Part shown: positions 1 to 7,839 of the stretch, piece by piece | Numbering within the stretch: the stretch's first letter is position 1 | Layout: each line of letters starts with the position of its first letter | Source: Parvularcula sp038749595 | GTDB lineage: Bacteria > Pseudomonadota > Alphaproteobacteria > Caulobacterales > Parvularculaceae | Reading direction: 5' to 3' | Assembly (NCBI GenBank): GCA_038749595.1 | Contig: JBCDHW010000003.1 | Coordinates: 62,001 to 126,000, forward strand | Length of the DNA: 64,000 bases | Made by a program: the position numbers and the translations under genes | Notes under the pieces: model-generated | The model's input: only the letters and a program-made list of their open reading frames with translations | What the model was told of the DNA's origin: nothing | Databases searched by the model: none

Positions 1-1
1 T

Positions 2-610
2 GAGCGCATCTATGTGGGCAAGAAGCGCAGCGATCATGCACTACCCCAAGAAGATATCGGCGCGCTCATGATCCGCCTCGCCCGGGAGGGACAGCGGGTG
101 GTGCGCCTCAAGGGCGGCGATCCGTTCGTCTTTGGCCGCGGCGGTGAAGAGCTTGAAGCGCTGAAAAACGCCGGAGTCTCGGCGAGCGTTGTCCCGGGAA
201 TTTCCGCTGCGATGGGCTGCGCCGCCACCTCCGAAGTGCCGCTCACCCACCGCGGGGTCAGCCAAGCGGTGACGTTTGTGACCGCCGAGGCAGGCGGCAG
301 CGGTGCGCCGGACATCGACTGGAAGGCATTGGCCGACCTGCGGAGCACCATCGTGGTCTACATGGGCGTTCGCCGCGCCGGAGATGTTGCCCGTGCACTG
401 ATGGACGGAGGGTTGGACGCATCAACGCCCGCCGCCGTGATTGCCGACGGTACCCGGCAGAGCGAGCGGATCATCCGTACAGATCTTTGCATGCTCAGTG
501 AGGCCGCAGCGCAAATCTCCGCACCCGGACTACTGATCATCGGTGACGTGGCCGCCAAGGCCCGCGGCGAAGAGCTGCTCACCATTGCCAAGGAAAGGGT
601 CGCAGCATGA
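2..610 (+). CDS. cobA: Uroporphyrinogen-III C-methyltransferase, 5' truncated by window edge
   Basis: SAM-dependent methylation of uroporphyrinogen III to precorrin-2, the first step of siroheme synthesis. The open frame continues to the left edge, so the N-terminal part lies outside the window. The visible part begins ERIYVGKK and contains the SUMT landmarks RLKGGDPFVFGRGGEE and VVPGISAA, followed by PLTHRG and VVYMG segments. It opens the sulfate-reduction operon: siroheme is the cofactor of the sulfite reductase two genes downstream. Its stop overlaps the next start (ATGA). Whether the full protein is a CobA type or a longer CysG fusion cannot be seen here. Confidence 0.95.
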   Translation, partial: ERIYVGKKRSDHALPQEDIGALMIRLAREGQRVVRLKGGDPFVFGRGGEELEALKNAGVSASVVPGISAAMGCAATSEVPLTHRGVSQAVTFVTAEAGGSGAPDIDWKALADLRSTIVVYMGVRRAGDVARALMDGGLDASTPAAVIADGTRQSERIIRTDLCMLSEAAAQISAPGLLIIGDVAAKARGEELLTIAKERVAA

Positions 611-984
611 GCCAGCCCGCTGTAACGCCGAAGGCTGTTGAGCCGAACAAAGCAGTGAAGATCGCTGCAGGCGGTGTGAAGAAGGCCCGAAACAAAGGGG
701 CAAAGATCATCACCGCCAACGACCTTTTCACAGGCGCGGCGATTTATTGGCGTAAAGAGCGTGGGTGGACGGATGATATCCGAGAAGCGCTCGTGGTCGA
801 AGGGGAGCTGGCTTTGGCTGAGCTCTCCTTCGCCGCTGCTGATGAGGCGCATTCCGTGGGCCCGTATCTCATGGACGTTGAGCCGGATGGAACGCCATCG
901 GGTAGATCGCGGCTCCGCGAAAATATCCGTGAAGCTGGGCCAACCATCCATCCAGAATATGGTCGACAGGCGCAAAGGGCGTAG
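607..984 (+). CDS. DUF2849 family protein of the sulfite-reduction operon
   Basis: A 125-residue soluble protein. The N-terminal 35 residues are Lys/Ala-rich and probably disordered. The rest has the DUF2849 pattern: an ITANDLFTGAAIYW strand, a central Glu/Ala helix, then PYLMDVEPDG and the closing RENIREAGPTIHP. DUF2849 proteins sit almost invariably next to alphaproteobacterial assimilatory sulfite reductase genes, as here between cobA and cysI. The molecular function is not known; an accessory role in sulfite reduction is inferred from context only. Translationally coupled to cobA by a 4-base overlap. Confidence 0.85.
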   Translation: MSQPAVTPKAVEPNKAVKIAAGGVKKARNKGAKIITANDLFTGAAIYWRKERGWTDDIREALVVEGELALAELSFAAADEAHSVGPYLMDVEPDGTPSGRSRLRENIREAGPTIHPEYGRQAQRA

Positions 985-988
985 GCTG

Positions 989-2662
989 ATGTATCACTAC
1001 GATGACTATGACCGCGCGATGGTCAAAGACCGCGTGGCTGAGTTCCGTGACCAGGTCGAGAGGCGGATTGCGGGCGCGCTGACGGAAGACGAATTTAAAC
1101 CCTTGCGGCTCATGAACGGGCTGTACCTCCAGCTTCACGCCTACATGCTCCGGGTCGCTGTTCCCTACGGTACGCTGAACCCGGACCAATTGCGCGTTCT
1201 CGCGTCAATCGCGCGGGATTATGATAAAGGTTATGCACACGTCAGTACACGGCAAAACTTTCAGTTCAATTGGCCAAAGCTGAAAGACGTACCCGACATC
1301 CTTGACCGCCTGGCGGACGCAGAAATGCACGCGATCCAGACCAGCGGCAATTGCATCCGCAACACCACAACCGACCACTTTGCCGGCGCTGCCGATGGCG
1401 AGGTCGAGGATCCGCGCATCACCTGCGAAGTGATCCGTCAGTGGTCGACCTTTCATCCGGAATTCACTTTCCTGCCCCGAAAATTCAAAATCGCCGTGAG
1501 CGCCACAGAGCACGATCGCGCGGCGATCGCCGTGCACGATATCGGCCTCCAGCTGGTGCGGAATGCAGCGGGCGAGCCCGGGTACAAAGTTCTCGTCGGC
1601 GGCGGCCAAGGGCGTAGCCCGCATATCGGCGTCTGGATCCGCGACTTTCTTCCGCAGGCGGACTTATTGTCCTACCTTGAGGCCATTCTACGCGTCTACA
1701 ACCTGCACGGTCGACGCGACAATATCTACAAAGCGCGGATCAAGATCCTCGTCAGCGAGATGGGTGCTGAGGCTTTTACCGCCGCGGTTGAGCAAGAATT
1801 CGAGGCTTTTCGCGCCATCGGCCCCGGCGGCTCGGTCGACCTCCCCGCCGCGGAGCGCAAGCGGATCGCGGACTATTTTGCGCCGCCTGCCTTTGCAAAG
1901 CTCCCCGATTGGAGCGAGGAGTTGGAGCAGGCCAAGCGGGAGGATCCGCGCTTTGCCGCTTGGGTGAAGCACAACACCCATCCGCATAAAGAGGAAGGCT
2001 ATGCATCGCTGACGATTTCGCTAAAAGCGCATGGTCAAGCGCCCGGCGACATCACGGACCGCCAGCTGGAGCATATCGCCGACGTCGCTGAGCGGTATGC
2101 CCTCTCGGACATCCGGACCACCCATGAGCAGAACATGGTCCTGCCCCACGTCCGCAAGGATGATCTTTACACGGTGTGGCAAGAGCTTGAGGCGGCGGGC
2201 CTCGGCATGCCGAACCATGGGCTGGTGTCGGACATCATCGCCTGCCCCGGTCTCGATTATTGCAACCTGGCCAACACCCGCTCGATCCCGGTGGCGATGC
2301 GCATTCAAGAGCGCTTCGCTGATCCTGAGCGACAGGCGACGATCGGTGAGCTGAAGATCAAGATCTCAGGCTGCATCAACGCCTGCGGACACCACCATGT
2401 CGGCCACATTGGCATTCTCGGCGTCGATAAAAAAGGCGAAGAATTTTATCAGCTGACGCTCGGTGGCCGGGCCGATGAAGATGCGGCGATCGGCGAGATC
2501 GTCGGACGTGGTCTGTCTACGGATGAAGTCATCGACGCGGTTGAGCGTATTGTCGAGCGCTATCTCGCAGTGCGCTTAAGCGACCAAGAGCGGTTCATTG
2601 ACACCTATCGGCGCCTCGGAGCCGATCCCTTCAAGGAGGCGCTTTATGCCGAAGCTGCTTGA
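989..2662 (+). CDS. cysI: Assimilatory nitrite/sulfite reductase, siroheme [4Fe-4S] protein
   Basis: Six-electron reduction of sulfite to sulfide (a nitrite reductase activity cannot be excluded from sequence). 557 residues from the ATG at 989, four bases after the preceding stop; the frame is open further upstream but the family begins at MYHYDDYD. The double ferredoxin-like repeat has the HVSTRQNFQF and TSGNCIRN siroheme-binding segments. Cluster and siroheme cysteines are visible as C-x5-C (residues 419 and 425, CPGLDYC) and C-x3-C (462 and 466, SGCINACGHHHVGHIG). Neighbours cobA, DUF2849, DUF934 and cysH make sulfite the likely substrate. Confidence 0.95.
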   Translation: MYHYDDYDRAMVKDRVAEFRDQVERRIAGALTEDEFKPLRLMNGLYLQLHAYMLRVAVPYGTLNPDQLRVLASIARDYDKGYAHVSTRQNFQFNWPKLKDVPDILDRLADAEMHAIQTSGNCIRNTTTDHFAGAADGEVEDPRITCEVIRQWSTFHPEFTFLPRKFKIAVSATEHDRAAIAVHDIGLQLVRNAAGEPGYKVLVGGGQGRSPHIGVWIRDFLPQADLLSYLEAILRVYNLHGRRDNIYKARIKILVSEMGAEAFTAAVEQEFEAFRAIGPGGSVDLPAAERKRIADYFAPPAFAKLPDWSEELEQAKREDPRFAAWVKHNTHPHKEEGYASLTISLKAHGQAPGDITDRQLEHIADVAERYALSDIRTTHEQNMVLPHVRKDDLYTVWQELEAAGLGMPNHGLVSDIIACPGLDYCNLANTRSIPVAMRIQERFADPERQATIGELKIKISGCINACGHHHVGHIGILGVDKKGEEFYQLTLGGRADEDAAIGEIVGRGLSTDEVIDAVERIVERYLAVRLSDQERFIDTYRRLGADPFKEALYAEAA

Positions 2663-3044
2663 CCTCAACTCAGGCCAGCTGATGGACCTCGTGCCGGAGG
2701 CTGACCTTGTCATCGCCCATGACCGCGACCTGGTCGCCGAACCGCCAGAATTAGAAGGTGTACGGATAATCGAGCTGAAGCTGCCGCAATTCAAAGACGG
2801 CCGCGCGTTCTCGCAGGCGCGGCTTCTGCGCAGTCGCTTTGGATTTACCGGAGAGTTGCGGGCCGCTGGGCATCCCATCCCCGACCAAGCGTTCGCGCTG
2901 CGGCGCGTTGGTTTCGACAGTGTCGAGTTGGTCGATGCCGCGCGGGCCGAGGCTTTCCGTATGGGGCTGAAAGCATACCGGTTCGCCTACCAACGCTCGG
3001 TCAACGGCGAAGCGATCCCGTTCCAGCGGCAGACCGTCGCTTGA
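2646..3044 (+). CDS. DUF934 family protein (COG3749)
   Basis: A 132-residue protein starting at the ATG at 2646, inside the end of cysI and preceded by a strong AAGGAGG ribosome site at about 2633-2639. DUF934 landmarks are the LKLPQFKDGRAFSQARLLRS stretch, RAAGHPIPDQA and FGFTGELR. DUF934 genes occur beside cysI and cysH in Alpha- and Betaproteobacteria and are thought to assist sulfite reduction, but no activity has been assigned. The 17-base overlap with cysI and the TTGA overlap with cysH imply tight translational coupling. Confidence 0.88.
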   Translation: MPKLLDLNSGQLMDLVPEADLVIAHDRDLVAEPPELEGVRIIELKLPQFKDGRAFSQARLLRSRFGFTGELRAAGHPIPDQAFALRRVGFDSVELVDAARAEAFRMGLKAYRFAYQRSVNGEAIPFQRQTVA

Positions 3045-3760
3045 CCGCAACCGTCCTCAACCTTCCGTTGGCAGACGGGCGCGAAGCCGACCGCGCGCAC
3101 ATTCTGTCGATGCAATTCGCCGGCGCGGACGCGGAGGCCATTCTTCAGCATGCGATCCATCGCGCCTTTGTCGGTGAGGTCGCTCTGGTCAGCTCGTTCG
3201 GTGCAGAATCGGCGGTGCTCCTCCACCTCGTCGCGCAAGTCGCTCCGGCCACGCCGGTGGTTTTTTTGGATACGCAAAAGCACTTTGCGCAAACGCTCAG
3301 CTATCGGCGGAAGATGGCCACGCGCTTAGGCCTCACCAACGTGCGCGATATCCTGCCCGACGCCGATGAGGCAAAGGCTCAGGATCCGACCAATGATCTT
3401 TGGCGGCGGGACACCGAGGCGTGCTGCGACCTGCGCAAAGTCCGTCCACTGAAGACAGCGCTCGACGGCTTCGATGCCTGGATTTCGGGGCGCAAGGCGT
3501 TTCACGGCGGCGACCGCGTTTCCCTTCCCGCGTTTGAGTGGAACGGACGGCACTTTAAGGTCAATCCGCTGGCATCATGGTCCCAAAGCGACGTTCAGGC
3601 GTATACGGAGAAACATGACTTGCCCGCCCACCCGTTGGTCGCCCAAGGCTATCCCTCGATCGGATGTTGGCCGTGCACAAGGCCGGTTGAGGCCGGCGAC
3701 GATATCCGCTCCGGTCGTTGGAGCGGAGAGAAAAGAGAATGCGGGATCCACACCCGTTGA
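3041..3760 (+). CDS. cysH: Adenylyl-sulfate (APS/PAPS) reductase
   Basis: Reduces activated sulfate (APS or PAPS) to sulfite, supplying the sulfite reductase upstream. 239 residues, read from a TTG start at 3041 that overlaps the DUF934 stop. The PP-loop nucleotide site is VSSFGAESAVLL; the C-terminus carries KRECGIH with the catalytic cysteine. The Cys pair at 128-129 (EACCDLRK) and C209-x2-C212 (GCWPC) are the [4Fe-4S] ligands that mark the APS-reducing subgroup rather than the clusterless E. coli PAPS reductase. The five genes from cobA to cysH are so tightly overlapped that they must be one operon. Confidence 0.93.
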   Translation: MTATVLNLPLADGREADRAHILSMQFAGADAEAILQHAIHRAFVGEVALVSSFGAESAVLLHLVAQVAPATPVVFLDTQKHFAQTLSYRRKMATRLGLTNVRDILPDADEAKAQDPTNDLWRRDTEACCDLRKVRPLKTALDGFDAWISGRKAFHGGDRVSLPAFEWNGRHFKVNPLASWSQSDVQAYTEKHDLPAHPLVAQGYPSIGCWPCTRPVEAGDDIRSGRWSGEKRECGIHTR

Positions 3761-3798
3761 TGGTTGCGGCCAAGCCCCTCTCGCCTTAGCTCTCTCCC

Positions 3799-4173
3799 AT
3801 GGCCCAGCGTCCACAACATACCTCAAAAGCGCCGTCTCAGCGTCAGCTCCGTGCTGGCGAGCTCATCCGGCATGAACTGGCGCAGATGTTCCAGCGCGAG
3901 GAGGTCCATGACGATTCCCTTGCCGGACGGAACGTCACCGTGACCGAAGTTCAGGCCTCGCCGGACCTGCGCAACGCCACGGTCTACGTCACCACGCTCG
4001 GCGGGCTCGACGTCGAAGGCGCGGTGGAAGCCCTTCAAAAGATTGCCGGGAAGATCCGACGGGTGCTCGCGCCAAAGTTGTCGATGAAGTTCATCCCCGA
4101 GCTGCATTTCAAAAAAGACGATAGCTTTGATCAGGCTGATCGAATTTCGACACTTCTGAAAGAAACACGGTAG
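3799..4173 (+). CDS. rbfA: 30S ribosome-binding factor A
   Basis: Small KH-domain protein that binds the 16S rRNA 5' region and helps mature the 30S subunit. 124 residues. Family signatures: the N-terminal SQRQLRAGELIRHELAQMF helix, VTEVQASPDLRNATVYVTTL with the A-T-V-Y-V strand, and the C-terminal MKFIPELHFKKDDSFD. Normal length for an alphaproteobacterial RbfA. It precedes truB by two genes, the usual translation-related neighbourhood, although infB and rpsO are not in the window. Confidence 0.95.
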   Translation: MAQRPQHTSKAPSQRQLRAGELIRHELAQMFQREEVHDDSLAGRNVTVTEVQASPDLRNATVYVTTLGGLDVEGAVEALQKIAGKIRRVLAPKLSMKFIPELHFKKDDSFDQADRISTLLKETR

Positions 4174-4267
4174 CGTAACCTCCAACAAATCGTTAACATT
4201 CCGTTTGACGGTGCGCTCTGGTCGGGTAAGCAGAGGGGGCCGATGCGCATGTGGAGGGTGGCTACCG

Positions 4268-4660
4268 ATGTTTTTCCGGCGGAAACGCGAAGACGAAGAC
4301 CGTTTGAGCGAAGAGTTCGAAGTGGTGAAGGCAACTGTCGAGGGGACGCAACCCGAGGCGGTGGAAGAGGAGCCTTCTCAGGCCCTAACGGTTCAGGAGC
4401 CTATGGGCGAACCTGTCCCGACCGACGGCACCATTCGCCTTTTCCCGGGGTTTGAGCACGAAGACTTTGAAGTTGGCTTCGCACCCGACAGTGGAGCGCC
4501 CAGTCTCGTGATGCGTTGGAAAGACGGCGGCGAATGGTTCACCGTCCCGAATATGTTCAACCGCGCAATCCTGTCCGCCATGGACGAGCGTGAGAGCGCC
4601 AACGACCTCACCCGCCTGCTGCGCAGCTACGGCTACGACGTCGAAGTCGAAGACGCTTAG
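4268..4660 (+). CDS. Hypothetical acidic protein between rbfA and truB
   Basis: 130 residues from the ATG at 4268, preceded by GGAGG at 4253-4257; the frame is open further upstream but without a good start. A basic FFRRKR tip is followed by an acidic, low-complexity stretch to about residue 60, then a compact region with FPGFEHEDFEVGF, LVMRWKDGGEW and a C-terminal helix. No domain is recognised and there is no signal peptide or membrane segment. Good ribosome site, coding-like composition and position between two conserved genes support a real gene. Confidence 0.7.
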   Translation: MFFRRKREDEDRLSEEFEVVKATVEGTQPEAVEEEPSQALTVQEPMGEPVPTDGTIRLFPGFEHEDFEVGFAPDSGAPSLVMRWKDGGEWFTVPNMFNRAILSAMDERESANDLTRLLRSYGYDVEVEDA

Positions 4661-4778
4661 GTCGCGCTCAGCGGCTTTTGCTTTGAAATATGTCCCGCCA
4701 CGTGATCGCGCGTGCGCTTGACGACGAGGGCCGAGGGGCATAGCCCGCGGCCCTTTCTTTTTGCATGGAGCGGCGAGC

Positions 4779-5744
4779 ATGGCGCGGCGGAAAAAGGGCC
4801 GGAAGGTCCACGGCTGGTTGATCCTCGATAAACCCTACGACCTCGGCTCCACCGAGGCCGTTTCGCGTATGAAATGGTTCGGCGAGGCCCAAAAAGCGGG
4901 CCATGCTGGCACCCTCGATCCGCTCGCGACGGGGATTTTGCCCATCGCTTTCGGGGAGGCCACGAAAACCGTCCCGTTCATCCAAGACGGCCTCAAGACG
5001 TACCGCTTCACCGCCCGTTGGGGCCAGCGCACAGCGACCGACGACCGCGAGGGCGCGGTGATCGAGGAAAGCGCTGTCCGCCCGGACCGCGCGGGCATCG
5101 AAGCGGTGCTTCCACGCTTTGAAGGCACCATCGAACAGATCCCACCGCAATTCTCCGCTATCCTTGTTGATGGCGAGCGGGCCTACGATCTCGCCCGCGA
5201 CGGGGCCGACGTGAAACTCAAGCCCCGGCACGTCGAGGTCGAGAGCTTCACCTTGGTTGAGCAGCCCGACGCGGATCATTCAGTGTTCGAAGCGGTCGTC
5301 GGGAAGGGAACCTATGTCCGGGCGCTTGTCCGCGACGCGGCGGAGGCCCTGGGCACGGTCGCCCACGTCTCCGATCTTCGCCGCACCCGGGTTGGCCCAT
5401 TTGGCGAGGACCAGGCGGTGACGATGGACGCGGTGACGGGTTTCCCTGTGAAGGAGAAGATCCCCGCGGATGCGCGCGATCATGCGCGCTTTGACGAGCA
5501 CCTGGTGCCGATCAGTGAGGCGATGGCCGAGCATCCGAAGGAGAAGGTGGCTTCGTTCGAGGCGGCGCGCCTTCGTTCTGGCCAGGGGGTCATTTTGACT
5601 CCGAACCGAGCGCGGACCCTGCGCGCAGGCGAGGCGGGCTTGCTGGAAACGGTGCTGGCGGAGGACGATCTCGGCGAAGTCGCGCTCTGCCGCTTGGACG
5701 GGCTGACGCTCGCGCCGGTGAAGGTCTTCCAGCTCGGCGGGTGA
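4779..5744 (+). CDS. truB: tRNA pseudouridine-55 synthase
   Basis: Converts U55 to pseudouridine in the T-loop of tRNAs. 321 residues from the ATG at 4779, chosen because GGAG lies eight bases upstream and MARRKKGRKVHGWLILDKP matches the family start. The catalytic motif GHAGTLDPLATG carries Asp47. Further TruB blocks are KTYRF, PPQFSAILVDGERAYDLAR and GTYVRALVRDAAEALG. A C-terminal PUA-like extension runs to the end. Length is normal. Confidence 0.96.
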   Translation: MARRKKGRKVHGWLILDKPYDLGSTEAVSRMKWFGEAQKAGHAGTLDPLATGILPIAFGEATKTVPFIQDGLKTYRFTARWGQRTATDDREGAVIEESAVRPDRAGIEAVLPRFEGTIEQIPPQFSAILVDGERAYDLARDGADVKLKPRHVEVESFTLVEQPDADHSVFEAVVGKGTYVRALVRDAAEALGTVAHVSDLRRTRVGPFGEDQAVTMDAVTGFPVKEKIPADARDHARFDEHLVPISEAMAEHPKEKVASFEAARLRSGQGVILTPNRARTLRAGEAGLLETVLAEDDLGEVALCRLDGLTLAPVKVFQLGG

Positions 5745-5756
5745 GCTCCCCTCACG

Positions 5757-5793
5757 CGACATCGAAGATGTCGATCTCTCCCGAGGGAGAGAT
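5757..5793 (+). terminator. Two tandem perfect hairpins after truB
   Basis: CGACATC-GAA-GATGTCG (5757-5773) is followed without a gap by ATCTCTCCC-GA-GGGAGAGAT (5774-5793). Both stems are perfect, and the pair starts 12 bases after the truB stop. No T-run follows, so factor-independent termination is uncertain; RNA 3'-end protection or a double operator are alternatives. Confidence 0.4.
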
Positions 5794-5841
5794 GTTCGGC
5801 GCTTTGTTGGGCGAAGATCGCGCACCGCCCCCGCGCGCAAT

Positions 5842-5930
5842 AAGCGAAGCGATAGCGCAAGAATACAAGCGCTCAAGCAGCTAAGCGGTAGCGCAACTAA
5901 GCCGCGCTCATCTAGCGAAGCGGTAGCGCA
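5842..5930. repeat. Three short imperfect direct repeats beside the SRP RNA gene
   Basis: Three copies of a motif with core AGCGRTAGCGCA occur at about 5842-5860 (AAGCGAAGCGATAGCGCAA), 5882-5896 (TAAGCGGTAGCGCAA) and 5914-5930 (AGCGAAGCGGTAGCGCA). They lie between truB and the 3' end of the SRP RNA. The spacing is about 40 then 32 bases, so they are not a CRISPR array. Function unknown. Confidence 0.6.
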
Positions 5931-5937
5931 CAAAAAG

Positions 5938-6037
5938 AGAGGCGGAGGGCCAACGCGACCCGTTGCGGAACTCGTTACGGCTGCTTCCTTCCGGACCTGA
6001 CCGGGTTGGCGAGGGCAACGTCCGCGCGGCACTCCTG
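5938..6037 (-). ncRNA. ffs: Signal recognition particle RNA (4.5S, small bacterial type)
   Basis: The minus strand carries the universal SRP domain IV core GGTCAGGTCCGGAAGGAAGCAGCC (given here as GGTCAGGTCCGG then AAGGAAGCAGCC), with symmetric and asymmetric loops flanked by complementary arms. The outer arms AGGAGTGCC... and ...GGCCCTCCGCC close the hairpin. Immediately downstream on the minus strand is a CTCTCTTTTTG tract suited to Rho-independent release. About 100 nt, the short form lacking an Alu domain, as expected in Alphaproteobacteria. It binds Ffh for co-translational targeting. The exact ends are inferred from pairing. Confidence 0.96.
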
Positions 6038-6097
6038 AGCGACATATTGCGCGCGATCGATGGCCGCGCAAGGCCCCGCGGGCCTGACCGTCGCCGA

Positions 6098-6628
6098 TTA
6101 TGAGGCCCGCGCCCGGGTTCGTCTCCGCCGGCAACCTTCCACCGTCTCTTTAATGAGCGGGCTCACGTTGAGCCGATAGGTCCGCCCGCCAAAAGCGTTG
6201 AGCGCGAACTGTCCCCGACCTTCGAGCAAAGGCTGGAGCCAGTCGGAGTCAATCGGTGCTTGGACCGAGGGCAGTTTTTGCTGCCCTGCAAAAAATTCGA
6301 GCCGTGTCACCCCTGCGCTGGTCACCAGAACGGCATCCCGGGCAGTCCGCTCGGCTTCGGCGATCCAGAAACCCGTCCGGTCGGTGTCCCCGGTCACGGT
6401 GAAGCGGATTTCGGTCGTTGACCCATCGATGCACGAAAAGTCGATGATCTCCGGCAGCCGTGTTTCCTCGGGGCTCGGAGGCCAAAACGTGAGGCCTGCA
6501 CGGCCCCGCTGTTCCCACCGGCCTTCGGTGAGTGGCCCCTCAAGCTCCGGCGTCGCCATTGGCAGTTCGGCGCCGCAGGCGGCCAAGGACGCCGCGCATG
6601 CTGCGCGCAGCAAGCCTTTGCAATCCAT
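6098..6628 (-). CDS. Putative lipoprotein of unknown function
   Basis: 176 residues from the ATG at 6628, chosen because GGAG lies about seven bases upstream and the product then begins with a lipoprotein signal (MDCKGLLRAACAASLAAC-G, lipobox LAAC). An upstream in-frame ATG at 6784 would bury this signal. The mature part has a DFSCIDGSTTEIRFTV strand and an Arg-rich tail. No family recognised. It is transcribed divergently from the membrane protein/regulator pair at 6838. Confidence 0.7.
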   Translation of the reverse strand: MDCKGLLRAACAASLAACGAELPMATPELEGPLTEGRWEQRGRAGLTFWPPSPEETRLPEIIDFSCIDGSTTEIRFTVTGDTDRTGFWIAEAERTARDAVLVTSAGVTRLEFFAGQQKLPSVQAPIDSDWLQPLLEGRGQFALNAFGGRTYRLNVSPLIKETVEGCRRRRTRARAS

Positions 6629-6771
6629 CGCGCATTCTCCCTCGAGCTCCAGGTTACGTGAAAAGGGTAAGTGCCGTGTTTCTGTTTCGGAGGCGAAACT
6701 TGTAGCGCGATGCCGCAGGCCGTGACACGCACCAGCGCAGGCATTCTGGCGAGCGTTATAAACTTTCTTTA

Positions 6772-6802
6772 TTGAATTCCACATTAGTTTGCTTTACAAA
6801 CT
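6772..6802 (+). promoter_or_regulatory. Promoter with overlapping inverted repeat
   Basis: TTGAAT (6772-6777) and TACAAA (6795-6800) are separated by 17 bases and resemble sigma-70 -35 and -10 elements. The perfect inverted repeat AGTTTG-CTTTA-CAAACT (6786-6802) overlaps the -10 box, as expected for a repressor site. The winged-helix regulator encoded two genes on is the obvious candidate to bind it. Transcription would begin near 6807, supporting the start at 6838 of the next gene. Confidence 0.45.
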
Positions 6803-6837
6803 GAATGAACACTTTTGCGCCGAAACCGGAGCCCCGA

Positions 6838-7464
6838 ATGACCACCAGCCAGCAAGCCGACCTTCAGTTTGTCAGAGAGATGACCGAGGCCGGCCGCGGT
6901 GCGCCTCTCTTGGGCGGGCGCATCTACATTTTTTGGGGCATTCTGCTCTCCACCGCCTACGTCTTCCAATGGTCGGTGCTCGATGGCCGGTTTGGGCTGC
7001 CCGCGCAGGCCCTTGGTCTGGTGTGGATCGGTGTCGGGATCACCGCAGGCGTCGGCATGCCGTTGCTGATCCGCGGATTGCGGAACAAGCCCGGGCGCGG
7101 CGCCGTCGGTAACCGTGTCGACAACGTCGTCTGGTCGCTCTCCGCGCTGTCGATCTTCTCGTTCGCGGTGGGCATCGCCATGGCGACGGCAGTGTTTGGC
7201 AAGCCCGCTTGGATCTGGGACTTCGTCATCGCTGTCGGCTTTGTGGGTTATGGCGTTTCGCTGTTCACCACGGGCGAAATGGCGGGCCTCAAGTGGATGC
7301 GGATCCCCTCGTTTATCGCGGTGATCGGGGCGGGGTGCGTCCCTGCCTTGGTGGGCCAGCCTGAGGTCTATCTCTTTGGCGCGACCATCATTATTGCAAC
7401 GGCTCTTGTGCCGGGGATCATCTTGGTCGCCGGTGAACCCAAATCGCTGCCGGACGAGTCATGA
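6838..7464 (+). CDS. Multi-pass membrane protein paired with a winged-helix regulator
   Basis: 208 residues from the ATG at 6838, with GGAG six bases upstream; an ATG at 6805 in the same frame lacks a ribosome site and would sit at the predicted transcription start. About six hydrophobic segments are visible, including IYIFWGILLSTAYVF, ALGLVWIGVGITAGVGMPLL and FGATIIIATALVPGIILVA. No family name can be given. The stop overlaps the next start by 4 bases (ATGA), so the two are co-translated; pairs of this kind usually form a self-regulated membrane/sensor unit. Confidence 0.8.
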   Translation: MTTSQQADLQFVREMTEAGRGAPLLGGRIYIFWGILLSTAYVFQWSVLDGRFGLPAQALGLVWIGVGITAGVGMPLLIRGLRNKPGRGAVGNRVDNVVWSLSALSIFSFAVGIAMATAVFGKPAWIWDFVIAVGFVGYGVSLFTTGEMAGLKWMRIPSFIAVIGAGCVPALVGQPEVYLFGATIIIATALVPGIILVAGEPKSLPDES

Positions 7465-7775
7465 GCGACGAAGAGTTTGATGCTGGCCGTCTCGACGAGG
7501 CGATCCACGGACGGCTGCGCCTGGGCATCATGGCGTACCTGAGCCAAGCCAGCCCAGCGACGTTCAATGAGCTGAAAGAAATGACCGGCGCGACGGGCGG
7601 GAACCTCTCCACCCACCTCAGAAAGCTCGAGGATTCCGGGTACATCACGCAGACCAAGAGTTTCGAGGGCCGCAAACCGCTGACCACGATTGCGCTCACC
7701 GATGCCGGGCGGACCGCGTTCACCAGCTACCTTGAGGCGCTGCGCCCGCTTTTAGGGGGCCAAGCGGCCGAGTGA
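7461..7775 (+). CDS. Winged-helix transcriptional regulator (HTH_34/ArsR-MarR-like)
   Basis: 104 residues. The LDEAIHGRLRLGIMAYL helix, the ATFNELKEMTGATGGNLSTHLRKLEDSGYI helix-turn-helix region, and the wing TKSFEGRKPLTTIALTDAGR match the winged-helix family that accompanies small membrane proteins. No ligand domain is present, so control may come from the membrane partner. It likely binds the AGTTTG/CAAACT repeat upstream of the pair, which is inference. Confidence 0.85.
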   Translation: MSDEEFDAGRLDEAIHGRLRLGIMAYLSQASPATFNELKEMTGATGGNLSTHLRKLEDSGYITQTKSFEGRKPLTTIALTDAGRTAFTSYLEALRPLLGGQAAE

Positions 7776-7839
7776 TTGCGCGTTCACGTCGCGTAGATCA
7801 AATCTGCTAGGATCTCCGGGAATTCTCGAGAGAGCCCCC

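Noticed and set aside
5842..5930. CRISPR array
   Set aside because: Three short, imperfect repeats with unequal spacing and no cas genes.
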